A stretch of DNA of 26,108 nt, taken from the NCBI GenBank assembly GCA_900552425.1, contig URZR01000003.1:1-26108 (forward strand). Reading direction: 5' to 3'. The notes beneath the pieces were generated by a model. The model worked only from the letters and a program-made list of their open reading frames with translations, was not told the origin of the DNA and did no database searches. Source of the DNA: an uncultured Collinsella sp. Lineage in GTDB: Bacteria; Actinomycetota; Coriobacteriia; Coriobacteriales; Coriobacteriaceae. Position numbers and translations under genes: made by a program. This document shows, one piece after another, positions 7,798 through 14,842 of the stretch (its first letter is position 1; each line of letters opens with the position of its first letter).

Positions 7798-7828
7798 AGT
7801 ATGCGACAAGATCTGAATAGGTCGAGCA
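7798..7828. repeat. Partial copy of the 6499-6629 repeat
   Basis: This 31-base stretch matches 6506-6536 at 28 positions (AGTATGCGACAAGATCTGAA here, where the other copy has GCGGCAAAATC). No matching inverted arm was found nearby, so this may be a solo or decayed copy. It lies in the 270-base gap downstream of the dehydrogenase gene. Confidence 0.7.
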
Positions 7829-7987
7829 AGAGCTGTAGCGCGCGTTGACGTTTGCCCAATAGAACGCAAAAATGCACCGTTCGCCGATAATCCTCTCGCG
7901 AGTGGTTGCCATATGGTTTGATGTTGGAAACATATGATTGCCGACAGGCCGTAGGTGACATTCGCCATGATATCGGAGGTACCAAGT

Positions 7988-8026
7988 ATGTTTCGTGCTC
8001 CGTTAAACAAGTATCGGGCTGGTTAA
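7988..8026 (+). CDS. Possible 12-residue leader peptide
   Basis: An ATG at 7988 has a strong Shine-Dalgarno (GGAGGT, 7975-7980) 7 bases upstream and encodes MFRAPLNKYRAG before TAA at 8024-8026. One base later the next gene's ATG begins (8028), which has no good ribosome-binding site of its own. This is the arrangement expected for translational coupling through a leader peptide. The alternative is a decayed original start of the downstream gene. Conservation would tell. Confidence 0.4.
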   Translation: MFRAPLNKYRAG

Positions 8027-8027
8027 T

Positions 8028-8477
8028 ATGGGCCGCCGTACTATCTCGATAACCCTTGCAGTGGTTTGCCTAGCTGTGCTCCTGGGCGCTATAGGGCAGT
8101 TCGCTATAAGTCGAGAAACATCCTATATGCAGGAATGTGCTTCCGAAGGCTTTGCCATTGACGGTTACTATCGGGATGACGAAACAAGTCGGGAAACCCT
8201 GGCTTTTCTTGAGGAGGACAACTGTCGATGGCAGCTGGTCGACCAAGACGGAATCTGCACAGACGGGCAGTTTAAGCGTACGGATGACCCCAACATCCTG
8301 ATATTAAAGAAGGAAAACGGCGAAGAATTCGGTACGGTCCACGTGGCGTATATTTCGCGCCGACGCGATCAGGGCTTGCTCTACCTATTTAGAGATACCA
8401 AGGTGACCCGTTTTTATCTGGTGAGCACCGATCCGGCGTTTATGGTGGAGTCAGGCGATGTCGATGTGGACAGTTGA
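8028..8477 (+). CDS. Hypothetical membrane-anchored extracytoplasmic protein
   Basis: I do not recognise this 149-residue protein. Residues 1-28 have a basic start (MGRRT) followed by a hydrophobic stretch (ITLAVVCLAVLLGAIGQFAI) that would act as an uncleaved signal anchor; no lipobox cysteine follows it. The remaining 120 residues are polar and acidic, with two cysteine pairs' worth of Cys (CASEG, NCRW, ICTDG) and beta-strand-like segments, ending in an Asp-rich tail (SGDVDVDS). It is probably exposed outside the membrane. The start at 8028 is favoured by the hydrophobic N terminus, although its own Shine-Dalgarno is poor; it may be translated by coupling to the short leader ORF just upstream. 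Base composition is less GC-rich than in its neighbours, hinting at more recent acquisition or relaxed constraint. Confidence 0.7.
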   Translation: MGRRTISITLAVVCLAVLLGAIGQFAISRETSYMQECASEGFAIDGYYRDDETSRETLAFLEEDNCRWQLVDQDGICTDGQFKRTDDPNILILKKENGEEFGTVHVAYISRRRDQGLLYLFRDTKVTRFYLVSTDPAFMVESGDVDVDS

Positions 8478-8497
8478 TTCACGGCAATAAATCAGCG

Positions 8498-8528
8498 AGC
8501 GGGGCGCGGCCATGGACCGCGCCCCGCT
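8498..8528. terminator. GC-rich hairpin between convergent genes
   Basis: AGCGGGGCGCGG (8498-8509) and CCGCGCCCCGCT (8517-8528) pair perfectly around a 7-base loop. The hairpin lies between the end of the 8028-8477 gene and the end of the minus-strand DUF389 gene, so it can serve both. The T-run after it is poor (ATTTGC). Confidence 0.7.
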
Positions 8529-8602
8529 ATTTGCTCGTGGCCCGCGTCACGTCTGCGCCATGTCGTGACTCGCGGCTGCGCGCATCCATCCCACGTCGCG
8601 TA

Positions 8603-9742
8603 TTACTGCACATCAAACTCCACGCGATCGAGCTCGGGCACATTGAGGTCGATGAGCTTGCGGGCTACACGGCGGTCGTGTGCCCCAAGCGCCTCGCTTG
8701 TCGTCACATGGGCGACAACCTCGCGCTCGACAAGGCCCTCCTCCTCGTCTTCGGTGGCCGAGGTCTCGACGGCAACGGTGTAATCCTTAAAGCCCGGCAG
8801 CACCGCGGCAAGCTCGCGCGTGGTTTCGGTGACGCCGTAACCGTCCTGCACGCCGGCCTGCGCCGAGCCAATAGACCCCGCCGTCATAACGATGCAGGGG
8901 ATGGCAAAGATCACCGTGCCCACGATGATGCGGCGGCGCACCTTGTGTGACAGCTCATCGACCTCGGCGTTTTCCTCGGCGGTCACAATGCCGTCGCCGT
9001 TGAGGTCACGCTTGAGCGGCACGCGCAAAAGAAGCAGCACGGCTTCGGCAGCCAGTGCGATAAAGACCACGTTGATGCCAAACTCGTAGAGGGCTGAAAG
9101 AAACAGCGACCCGCTCGCGATGGCGATGCCATAGCCCGCCGCGCACAGGGGCGGCATGAGCGCGGTCGCCACGGCCACGCCGGCGATGAGCGTGGCGGGT
9201 TCCTGGTCGCGCGAGTTGCCCAGGCCACCCGCAAAGCCGCCTGCGAGTGCGACGGCAAGGTCCCACACAGTCGGTGTCGAGTTGTCGATGATGGCGGCCG
9301 TGGTGGTGCCAAGGGGCGAGAGCTTAAAGTACAGCGTGGACGTGATTAGACAAAAGACCATCTGCAGCGCGAGGCCGGCAATTGCCTCGACGGCAATCTC
9401 GCGGTCGAGCGTGGCGATGCCGTATGCCATGGCAAGGACCGAGCCCATGAGCGGACAGATGAGCATGGCGCCCACGATGGCGATGTCCGAGTTGGTATCC
9501 AGGCCAATGCACGCGATGACCATGGCGACGATGAGGATGCACAGGTGGTTGCCGTTGAGTCGCGCCCCGTTGACAAAGCGTTTGCGGATCACATGGTAGG
9601 GCGCGCGTCCCTCGCGAATGTTGAACGCCTGCTTAAGGAAACGGGTAGCATTCTCCATGGCCTCGCTGTGTGCAGGGCGTATACCGTGACGACGATGATG
9701 ACGCTCGCGCAGCCGCTTGATCTGTTGTTTGTCGAGTTCCAT
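8603..9742 (-). CDS. DUF389 family membrane protein with an EF-hand loop
   Basis: This 379-residue inner-membrane protein of the DUF389 family (TIGR00341-type) has an unknown function. The cytosolic N terminus is basic (residues 1-60). A polytopic core follows with the family signature GLDTNSDIAIVGAMLICPLM and further segments such as GGFAGGLGNSRDQEPATLIAGVAVATALMPPLCAAG. After the main membrane block, residues 246-257 read DLNGDGIVTAEE. This is a textbook 12-residue EF-hand calcium loop (D1, N3, D5, G6, hydrophobic 8, E12), followed by one or two more hydrophobic helices and a soluble C-terminal domain. The loop suggests metal sensing or stabilisation and is not something I know as a family feature. 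The gene is monocistronic as far as can be seen, with 215 bases separating it from the OPT gene upstream. Confidence 0.85.
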   Translation of the reverse strand: MELDKQQIKRLRERHHRRHGIRPAHSEAMENATRFLKQAFNIREGRAPYHVIRKRFVNGARLNGNHLCILIVAMVIACIGLDTNSDIAIVGAMLICPLMGSVLAMAYGIATLDREIAVEAIAGLALQMVFCLITSTLYFKLSPLGTTTAAIIDNSTPTVWDLAVALAGGFAGGLGNSRDQEPATLIAGVAVATALMPPLCAAGYGIAIASGSLFLSALYEFGINVVFIALAAEAVLLLLRVPLKRDLNGDGIVTAEENAEVDELSHKVRRRIIVGTVIFAIPCIVMTAGSIGSAQAGVQDGYGVTETTRELAAVLPGFKDYTVAVETSATEDEEEGLVEREVVAHVTTSEALGAHDRRVARKLIDLNVPELDRVEFDVQ

Positions 9743-9894
9743 GCTTACCTCGTTTAGCTTCTGAGCCGCTTCTTGCGTCTGCCGTCTTTACTCTACACCG
9801 CGTTAGGCGAGGTGTCAGACAAGGTTTGTTGACCTGGAAGTCAGGACAATCGACATGGCTAAAACGCCGTGAGGATCATAAGAGTCAAATAGAC

Positions 9895-9932
9895 AAAAAA
9901 GCGCGGGGCCGGTTTGATTCCGACCCCGCGCT
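9895..9932 (-). terminator. Terminator of the OPT transporter gene
   Basis: Read on the minus strand, AGCGCGGGG (9932-9924) pairs with CCCCGCGCT (9908-9900), and a run of T follows (the A-run at 9895-9900). It begins about 26 bases beyond the OPT stop codon. Confidence 0.85.
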
Positions 9933-9957
9933 CTGCGCTGGTGCGTTGTTGTTCGGT

Positions 9958-11661
9958 CTACCCCAGCAGGCTCAGACCAACAGAGACAAACGCCAGGATA
10001 ACGCCGACGATGGACTCGCCGCCCAGCAGGCCGCTGGCAACGACCAGGCCCTGCTCCTGGAAGGCGGCATCCTTGGCAGTCTTCTCCTCGTCCGAAAGGC
10101 CTGCCTCGGCGTCGCGGTGTGCGGCCCACTTGTCGTAGGCGAGCTTGACGCAGGAGCCCAAGAAGGCCGTGAGCGACATGTAGAACGGTAGGTACACGCC
10201 CAGACCGATCATCATGGCCGGAATGCCGAGCCAGTACATGACGATGCCGGCGATAAAGCCGCCTGCGAACCACGGCACGCTCGGGATGCCCGAGACCATG
10301 GTGGCGACGACGCTTGCCTGCGCGGCCACAAAGCTCTTGTCGGGGCCGAAGGCGTCCGGACCATAGGCGGTGACGAGCGCGACCATGACAGCGGCAGCGA
10401 CCAGGGCGCCCACGATGCCGCCGATGGCCTGGCCGACCCACTGTGCGCGCGGGTTGGTGCCCAGCACGGCGCCGGCCTTAAAGTCGTTCATGACGTCGCC
10501 CGCAAGGCCGCACGCCACGGCCACGATGCCGGCGATAAAGAACAGCTTGACCTGCGCGAGCTGCGCGAAGGCCGCCACGATGAGCATGACGATGAGGCCG
10601 AAGATCTCCATGGGGTCGATGCCCGTCTGGCCGCAGCTCTGCGCGCTCATGATGGTGGTGACAAAGGTGAACAGCGTGACGATGACGGCCGGGACGGGGC
10701 CGAGGTCGAGCGCGATGGCAACGATCACAGCGATGGCTGCGGTGCCCAGGCCGATGATGCCGGCGTCGAGCTTAAGCGAGCCCGAGATGAGCGACTGCTC
10801 GTCGGTGTCGGTGGAGCTGTCGGCAGCGAGGCCACGGGCGATACCGGCGACCTGCGGCAGGATGTCCTTAAGGACGACGGCGACGCCAAAGCCCATCATA
10901 AGGCCCATACCTAAGGACTTGACGATACCCTGCGCGGTCACAATATCGAATAGGCCGGCAGCGGTGCCGCCAACGATGATGCCAAAGTTGCCCAGCAGCG
11001 CGCCGGCAAACCAGAAGGCGACGGGGGCAAAGCCCACCAAAAAGCCGATGGACAGCAGCATGGGCGAGTTGTAGATGGCAAAGGTCACGCCGGGGATATT
11101 GAGCGTGCACAGCATGCTGGGCACCACGCCCAGAGCGTCGCGAAGCACGCTGTAGATGCCTGCGATGGCCATGGAGCCAAAGAGCTGCTTGCCGGTCTTG
11201 CCGCCGGCCTCGGTGGCGCGCAGGGTCTGAGCTGCGGCGTTGCCGGTGGGGAACTCCAGCGCGGCGTCCACGATAAAGTGACGGTGGATGAGCGCTGTCG
11301 CCAGAAGGCCCAAGATGGTGCCGGCGAGCGCCACGATAAACATGTCGAGCCAGCTGATCTGGTCGGCATAGCCCAGCATCCAGGCGCCCGGGATGGTAAA
11401 CGCCAGACCGCCGGCGACCATGGCGCCCGCAGACATGATGGTGTGGGTGACGTTTGCCTCGTTGAGGCTGGCGTTGCCCATGAGCTTCAGGAAGAACAGC
11501 GAAATGACGGCAGCGAAAATGATCGGCCAGGGGAGGGCGCCCATCTTGAGGGCGGTATAGGCCGAGCTCGCCGTGATGATCACGCAACCAAGGACGCCGA
11601 TGACGACGCCGCGCAGCGTGAGTTGACCGCGCATCGAGGCGCGGTTCGAGGGATTGCTCAT
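9958..11661 (-). CDS. OPT family oligopeptide transporter
   Basis: This 567-residue polytopic protein imports small peptides (or metal chelates, in YSL relatives) with proton or ion coupling. The N terminus is a short cytosolic leader followed by LTLRGVVIGVLGCVIITASS and TALKMGALPWPIIFAAVI, which match the start of bacterial OPT proteins. The rest alternates hydrophobic helices with Gly-rich loops such as LEFPTGNAAAQTLRATEAGG, the family's conserved PTG region. I expect about 14-16 membrane segments. The length is in the usual bacterial OPT range of 530-680. The ATG has GGAG 8 bases upstream. It is divergent from coaX; a palindrome in the shared upstream region (11788-11805) could be a regulatory site. 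Substrate specificity cannot be read from sequence. Confidence 0.9.
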   Translation of the reverse strand: MSNPSNRASMRGQLTLRGVVIGVLGCVIITASSAYTALKMGALPWPIIFAAVISLFFLKLMGNASLNEANVTHTIMSAGAMVAGGLAFTIPGAWMLGYADQISWLDMFIVALAGTILGLLATALIHRHFIVDAALEFPTGNAAAQTLRATEAGGKTGKQLFGSMAIAGIYSVLRDALGVVPSMLCTLNIPGVTFAIYNSPMLLSIGFLVGFAPVAFWFAGALLGNFGIIVGGTAAGLFDIVTAQGIVKSLGMGLMMGFGVAVVLKDILPQVAGIARGLAADSSTDTDEQSLISGSLKLDAGIIGLGTAAIAVIVAIALDLGPVPAVIVTLFTFVTTIMSAQSCGQTGIDPMEIFGLIVMLIVAAFAQLAQVKLFFIAGIVAVACGLAGDVMNDFKAGAVLGTNPRAQWVGQAIGGIVGALVAAAVMVALVTAYGPDAFGPDKSFVAAQASVVATMVSGIPSVPWFAGGFIAGIVMYWLGIPAMMIGLGVYLPFYMSLTAFLGSCVKLAYDKWAAHRDAEAGLSDEEKTAKDAAFQEQGLVVASGLLGGESIVGVILAFVSVGLSLLG

Positions 11662-11787
11662 ATAGAACTCCTTTGCGTATATCCGCTTCCCCCGGGAGCG
11701 CCGCTACGGATACGGCGCGGGAAGTCGGGTTACCAAGGGCCGCCGCATGAGCTCGCAAACGACCGCGCACCAGTATAGCCGCAAGTT

Positions 11788-11805
11788 AGTCATTTTGGGA
11801 TGACT
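11788..11805. promoter_or_regulatory. Palindrome in the OPT/coaX divergent region
   Basis: AGTCAT-tttggg-ATGACT is a perfect 6-bp-arm palindrome lying between the divergent OPT and coaX genes. A -10-like TATACT (11821-11826) follows on the coaX side. It could bind a regulator, but there is no adjacent regulator gene and short palindromes arise by chance. Confidence 0.3.
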
Positions 11806-11853
11806 GGTTTAGGTAGGCGATATACTGCTGGGCAGACGAAAGGAGTGCCGACG

Positions 11854-12712
11854 ATGCTTAATGGCTGCGCATATATATTGACGGTCGACGTGGGCAACAC
11901 GTTCATTCGCTTTGGCCTGTTTGCCGAGGATTCGGCCGCGGCGCAGGAATGCCCGCTCGCGACGTGCGAGATCACGACGCCGTCGAGCATTACGGCAGAC
12001 GAGGCGCGCATGAGGCTCACGCAGGTCATGGGTGCGTTGTCAGCCGATGCGGACATGCCGGGTGAGCCTCATGCGCGTTCCCGCGGCGGCCGTGCTGAGC
12101 TGCGTGGTGCCGGCACTCGAGCGCCCGTGGAAGGCGGCGCTTTCCCGCACCTGTACGGGGCGCGTGCTCACCGTGGGGCCGGGCCTCAAGACCGGTATGC
12201 CCGTGCACTACGACGACCCGGCCGAGATCGGCCCCGACCGCATCGCCGACGCCGTGGCGGCCCGTGCCGTCTACGGCTCTCCATGCATTGTGATCGACCT
12301 GGGCACTACGACCAATATCGAGGTCATCGATGCGCGCGGAACCTTTGTCGGCGGCGTCATCGCACCGGGCTTGGCACTTGGCGCCCGCTCGCTTTCGGCC
12401 GCTGCGGCGCGCCTGCCGCAGGTCGAGCCCTCGGCACCCACGCATGTGATCGGTCGCAACACGCGCGAGGCCATGCGCTCGGGCGTGGTCTTGGGCGAGG
12501 TGGCCCGTATCGACGGCATGCTCGACATGGTGCTTGCCGAGATGCGCGCGACCAAGGCCGCGGGGGAGGGCGATGTGCCCATCGTCATTACCGGCGACGA
12601 TGCCGAGGCGCTTGCGGCCCTTGTCGGTCATAGCCTGACGGTCGACGACGCACTGACGCTTCGCGGCCTGGCCGAGCTCTACCACATCAATCAAAAGCCC
12701 CGTCGCGCGTAG
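11854..12712 (+). pseudogene. coaX: Type III pantothenate kinase, frameshifted
   Basis: CoaX phosphorylates pantothenate, the first step of coenzyme A synthesis. The N-terminal part (from ATG 11854, with AAAGGAG 9 bases upstream) shows the phosphate motif LTVDVGNTFIRFGLF. The remainder (VLSCVVPALERPW, EIGPDRIADAV with the conserved Asp, IDLGTTTNIEVIDA, FVGGVIAPGL) lies in the +1 frame and ends at 12712. The switch occurs at 12061-12078. There a 16-base sequence (12062-12077) is the perfect reverse complement of 12005-12020. Removing those 16 bases joins the frames as ADADMPVPAAAVLSCVVPAL with every motif intact. All active-site motifs survive, so the lesion looks recent, or it is an assembly error. 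Without correction, ribosomes would make an aberrant protein. CoaX is normally essential unless a CoaA-type kinase exists elsewhere in the genome. Confidence 0.85.
12005..12077. repeat. Perfect 16-bp inverted repeat inside coaX
   Basis: CGCGCATGAGGCTCAC (12005-12020) and GTGAGCCTCATGCGCG (12062-12077) are exact reverse complements separated by 41 bases. The right copy coincides with the point where the coaX frame is lost, and 16 bases is the right length modulo 3 to cause the observed shift. Confidence 0.95.
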
Positions 12713-12720
12713 CGATGGGG
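12698..12720. terminator. Weak hairpin over the coaX stop codon
   Basis: CCCCGTCGC (12698-12706) pairs with GCGATGGGG (12712-12720) with one G-U. It overlaps the coaX stop (12710-12712). There is no T-run on the plus strand, so it may attenuate or protect the transcript and not terminate it. Confidence 0.3.
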
Positions 12721-12794
12721 TGGTGGGACAAAAACGTCTCCACCTTTCACCTGCTACAATGGGTCAAACTATTGCGATTTCGGAGGTGTCTGCC

Positions 12795-13316
12795 ATGTCG
12801 GACGATCTTCATCAAACCGCGTCGGGTAAGCGCCGCGACGTTATTAGCTGGGACGAGTTCTTTATGAGCGTGGCCATCGCCGCGCAGCGCCGCAGCAAGG
12901 ATCCTAACACACAGGTGGGCGCGTGCATCGCCAGCACCAACCACCGCATCCTTTCGGTGGGTTACAACGGTACGCCCTCGGCACTCAACGACGACTTTTT
13001 CCCGTGGGGCACGAGCGACGACCCGCTGCAGGACAAGCACAACTACGTGGTCCATGCCGAGGCCAACGCCGTGCTCAACTACCGTGGCTCGCTCAAGGAC
13101 CTCGAGGGTTCCACAGTCTATGTCACGCTGTTCCCGTGCCACGACTGCGCCAAGATTTTGGCTCAGGTAGGCGTGGGCGAGGTTGTCTACCTAGACAACA
13201 AGTACGCCGACACCGATGATGGACGCATCAGCCGCCGCATCCTCGACTCCTGCGGCATCAGCTACCGCCAGGTCATCGTCGATGTCCAGATTGGTACCGG
13301 GGGACAAACTCAGTAG
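12795..13316 (+). CDS. Deoxycytidylate (dCMP) deaminase family protein
   Basis: This 173-residue cytosolic zinc hydrolase of the CMP/dCMP deaminase fold converts dCMP to dUMP and so feeds dTMP synthesis; ComEB-type proteins are close relatives. The zinc-binding and catalytic residues are clear: HAEAN (His ligand and proton-shuttling Glu) and PCHDC (two Cys ligands). The GACIASTNHRILSVGYNGTP segment is the usual substrate-side strand and loop. The ATG at 12795 is preferred over an in-frame GTG at 12720 because GGAGGTG (12782-12788) lies 6 bases upstream and family members begin near SWDEFFM. It follows coaX in the same direction with an 82-base gap, so co-transcription is possible. Confidence 0.9.
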   Translation: MSDDLHQTASGKRRDVISWDEFFMSVAIAAQRRSKDPNTQVGACIASTNHRILSVGYNGTPSALNDDFFPWGTSDDPLQDKHNYVVHAEANAVLNYRGSLKDLEGSTVYVTLFPCHDCAKILAQVGVGEVVYLDNKYADTDDGRISRRILDSCGISYRQVIVDVQIGTGGQTQ

Positions 13317-13458
13317 TAGCGGCAACGTGTGCTAGCGCCGGGCGCCGGCAAAAGCAGCTAAAAGAGCCCCGTCCCAAATTGACTGCTCGTGAAAGTCATG
13401 TCTGCGCGCATGGACGGCTCGTGAGCGGGTACATGGCTGTAGTAACATAGCTTCTGTC

Positions 13459-13474
13459 CGCGGGCGTGCCCGCG
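13459..13474 (+). promoter_or_regulatory. Hairpin in the leader of the Nfu-type gene
   Basis: CGCGGGC-gt-GCCCGCG is a 7-bp GC-only stem with a 2-base loop, 22 bases before the start codon and just ahead of the ribosome-binding site (AAAGGAG, 13485-13491). It might be a short terminator remnant or a translational element. Nothing else in the 180-base gap (13317-13496) can be supported. Confidence 0.35.
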
Positions 13475-13496
13475 TTATTGTGAGAAAGGAGCCCCT

Positions 13497-13775
13497 GTGG
13501 CTGTTAACGAAGAGCTGCTTAAGAAGGTTCTTGAAGAGATTCGCCCCAACCTGCAGGCCGATGGCGGCGATATGGAGTATGTGGGCGTCGACGACGAGGG
13601 CGTTGTCAAGCTGGAGCTGCAGGGCGCCTGCGCCGGCTGCCCCATGAGCGCCCTGACGCTTTCCATGGGTATCGAGCGCATCCTGAAGGAGCATGTGCCC
13701 GGCGTTACCCGCGTTGAGCAGGTCAATGCCTCCGGCGAGGCCGAGGATCTGTACGACGAGTATGCGCCGTTCTAA
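13497..13775 (+). CDS. NifU C-terminal domain (Nfu-type) Fe-S scaffold protein
   Basis: This 92-residue cytosolic protein is a stand-alone NifU C-terminal domain that carries and passes on Fe-S clusters. The signature is clear: VLEEIRPNLQADGGDMEYV near the N terminus, then GACAGCPMSALTL with the CxxC that binds the cluster between two subunits. An acidic tail (EAEDLYDEYAPF) follows. The start is a GTG at 13497 with AAAGGAG 5 bases upstream. Such a scaffold fits an anaerobe rich in Fe-S proteins, including the large activase in this window, although no specific partnership is shown. Confidence 0.92.
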   Translation: MAVNEELLKKVLEEIRPNLQADGGDMEYVGVDDEGVVKLELQGACAGCPMSALTLSMGIERILKEHVPGVTRVEQVNASGEAEDLYDEYAPF

Positions 13776-13820
13776 GAAGCGAAAGCTGCGGGCGATGTGC
13801 TCCGCATAGACGTCACGCCC

Positions 13821-13859
13821 AAATGTGCGGCTGCGAGCGAAAGGCCCGCGGCCGCATTT
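13821..13859 (+). terminator. Possible terminator between nfu and lgt
   Basis: AAAT..GCGGC (13821-13831) can pair with GCCGCATTT (13851-13859) with a small bulge, followed by TTTG-like sequence. It lies in the 110-base gap between the Nfu and lgt genes. The stem is imperfect and the T-run short. Confidence 0.4.
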
Positions 13860-13885
13860 GTATGTAGGGAGCAGGGGGGACCGAT

Positions 13886-14707
13886 ATGCTCAACGACCTT
13901 TACCATATGCTTGATCCCGTCGCCATTTCGGCGGGGCCCATCACCATCTATTGGTACGGCTTGGCCTATGTGGTCGGAGCTCTGCTCACGGCGGTCGTCA
14001 TGTACCGCACACAGCGCCGTTGGGGTTTCGATATCACGGTCGACGACCTGACGAGCGTCGTGGTCGGTGTGGTCTTTGGCCTTATCATCGGCGCTCGCCT
14101 GTTCTACGTCATCTTTTACGGCGACGGCTACTACTGGGCGCATCCGCTCGAGATCTTTGCCACCAACGAGGGCGGCATGAGTTTCCATGGCGGCCTGGTG
14201 GGCGGCATCATCGGCGGCGTGCTTGTGTGCCGCATGTACAAGCTCGACGCGTGGACTTTGGCAGACCTCGCGGTCATCGGTGCTCCGCTGGCCTTGTGCC
14301 TGGGCCGTTGTGCCAACTTTGTCAACGGTGAGCTGTGGGGCAAGCCGACCGATCTGCCCTGGGGCGTGGTCTTCGGTGGCACCGCAGGCGATATGTCGCG
14401 TCACCCCTCCCAGCTCTACGAGGCATTTCTTGAGGGCATTGTGCTCTTTTGCATTCTGCAGGTGCTCAGCCGCAAAAAGCCGCTGCTGCCCCAGGGCACG
14501 TTTATGGGCGTGTTTGTGATGGGTTACGGCATCGTCCGCTTCCTCGTCGAGTTCGTGCGCGTGCCCGACGCCCAGCTTGGCTATCTGCTGGGCGGCGTCA
14601 TCACGATGGGTCAGCTGCTGAGCCTTCCGCTCGTTATTGCGGGCCTGGCGCTCATCATCTTTGCTCGTCGCCGCAACCAGCCCCAGCGCGTCTACCTGGA
14701 CGCCTAA
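13886..14707 (+). CDS. lgt: Prolipoprotein diacylglyceryl transferase
   Basis: Lgt transfers diacylglycerol from phosphatidylglycerol to the lipobox cysteine of prolipoproteins, the first step of lipoprotein maturation at the membrane. The 273-residue protein has the expected seven or so membrane segments and the family motifs: IYWYGLAYVVG in the first helix region, MSFHGGLVGG, the Lgt signature GRCANFVNGELWG, RHPSQLYEAFLEG, and FVMGYGIVRFLVEFVRVPD. The length is typical. ATG 13886 follows a GGGGGGA stretch 5 bases upstream. The gene ends with TAA at 14705-14707, inside the arm of a palindrome. It is an essential or near-essential function in organisms with many lipoproteins. Confidence 0.97.
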   Translation: MLNDLYHMLDPVAISAGPITIYWYGLAYVVGALLTAVVMYRTQRRWGFDITVDDLTSVVVGVVFGLIIGARLFYVIFYGDGYYWAHPLEIFATNEGGMSFHGGLVGGIIGGVLVCRMYKLDAWTLADLAVIGAPLALCLGRCANFVNGELWGKPTDLPWGVVFGGTAGDMSRHPSQLYEAFLEGIVLFCILQVLSRKKPLLPQGTFMGVFVMGYGIVRFLVEFVRVPDAQLGYLLGGVITMGQLLSLPLVIAGLALIIFARRRNQPQRVYLDA

Positions 14708-14742
14708 CCACCACAAAGGGGACAGGCACCTTTGTGGTGGTT
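14706..14742. repeat. Palindrome of the CTGTCCC family (copy 4)
   Basis: AACCACCACAAAGG (14706-14719) pairs perfectly with CCTTTGTGGTGGTT (14729-14742). The loop region read on the minus strand gives CCTGTCCCCTTTG. The first two arm bases are the last two of the lgt stop codon TAA. It is placed as a terminator for lgt, though with no long T-run. Confidence 0.9.
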
Positions 14743-14783
14743 CGCTGGGCAACGATGACAGAACCGTAACGTTTCCCCAGATA

Positions 14784-14822
14784 AAACCTGCCAAAATAAA
14801 CCTGTCCCTTTTTGGCAGGTTT
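14784..14822. repeat. Palindrome of the CTGTCCC family (copy 5)
   Basis: AAACCTGCCAAAA (14784-14796) pairs with TTTTGGCAGGTTT (14810-14822), and the loop contains CCTGTCCCT. The reverse complement of the element at 19645-19680 is nearly the same sequence, differing in a few bases. It lies only 41 bases after copy 4, with different arms. Confidence 0.9.
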
Positions 14823-14842
14823 CTAGAAAGGCTCTTTGGACT

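Noticed and set aside
12006..12077. Programmed ribosomal frameshift in coaX driven by the 16-bp stem
   Set aside because: No slippery heptamer or usual spacing precedes the stem, and the right arm itself accounts for the frame change. A mutation or assembly error explains the data better, though conservation could reverse this.
13333..13350. GCCGG-gcg-CCGGC hairpin after the deaminase gene as a terminator
   Set aside because: The stem is only 5 bp with no T-run afterwards; it is common in GC-rich sequence.
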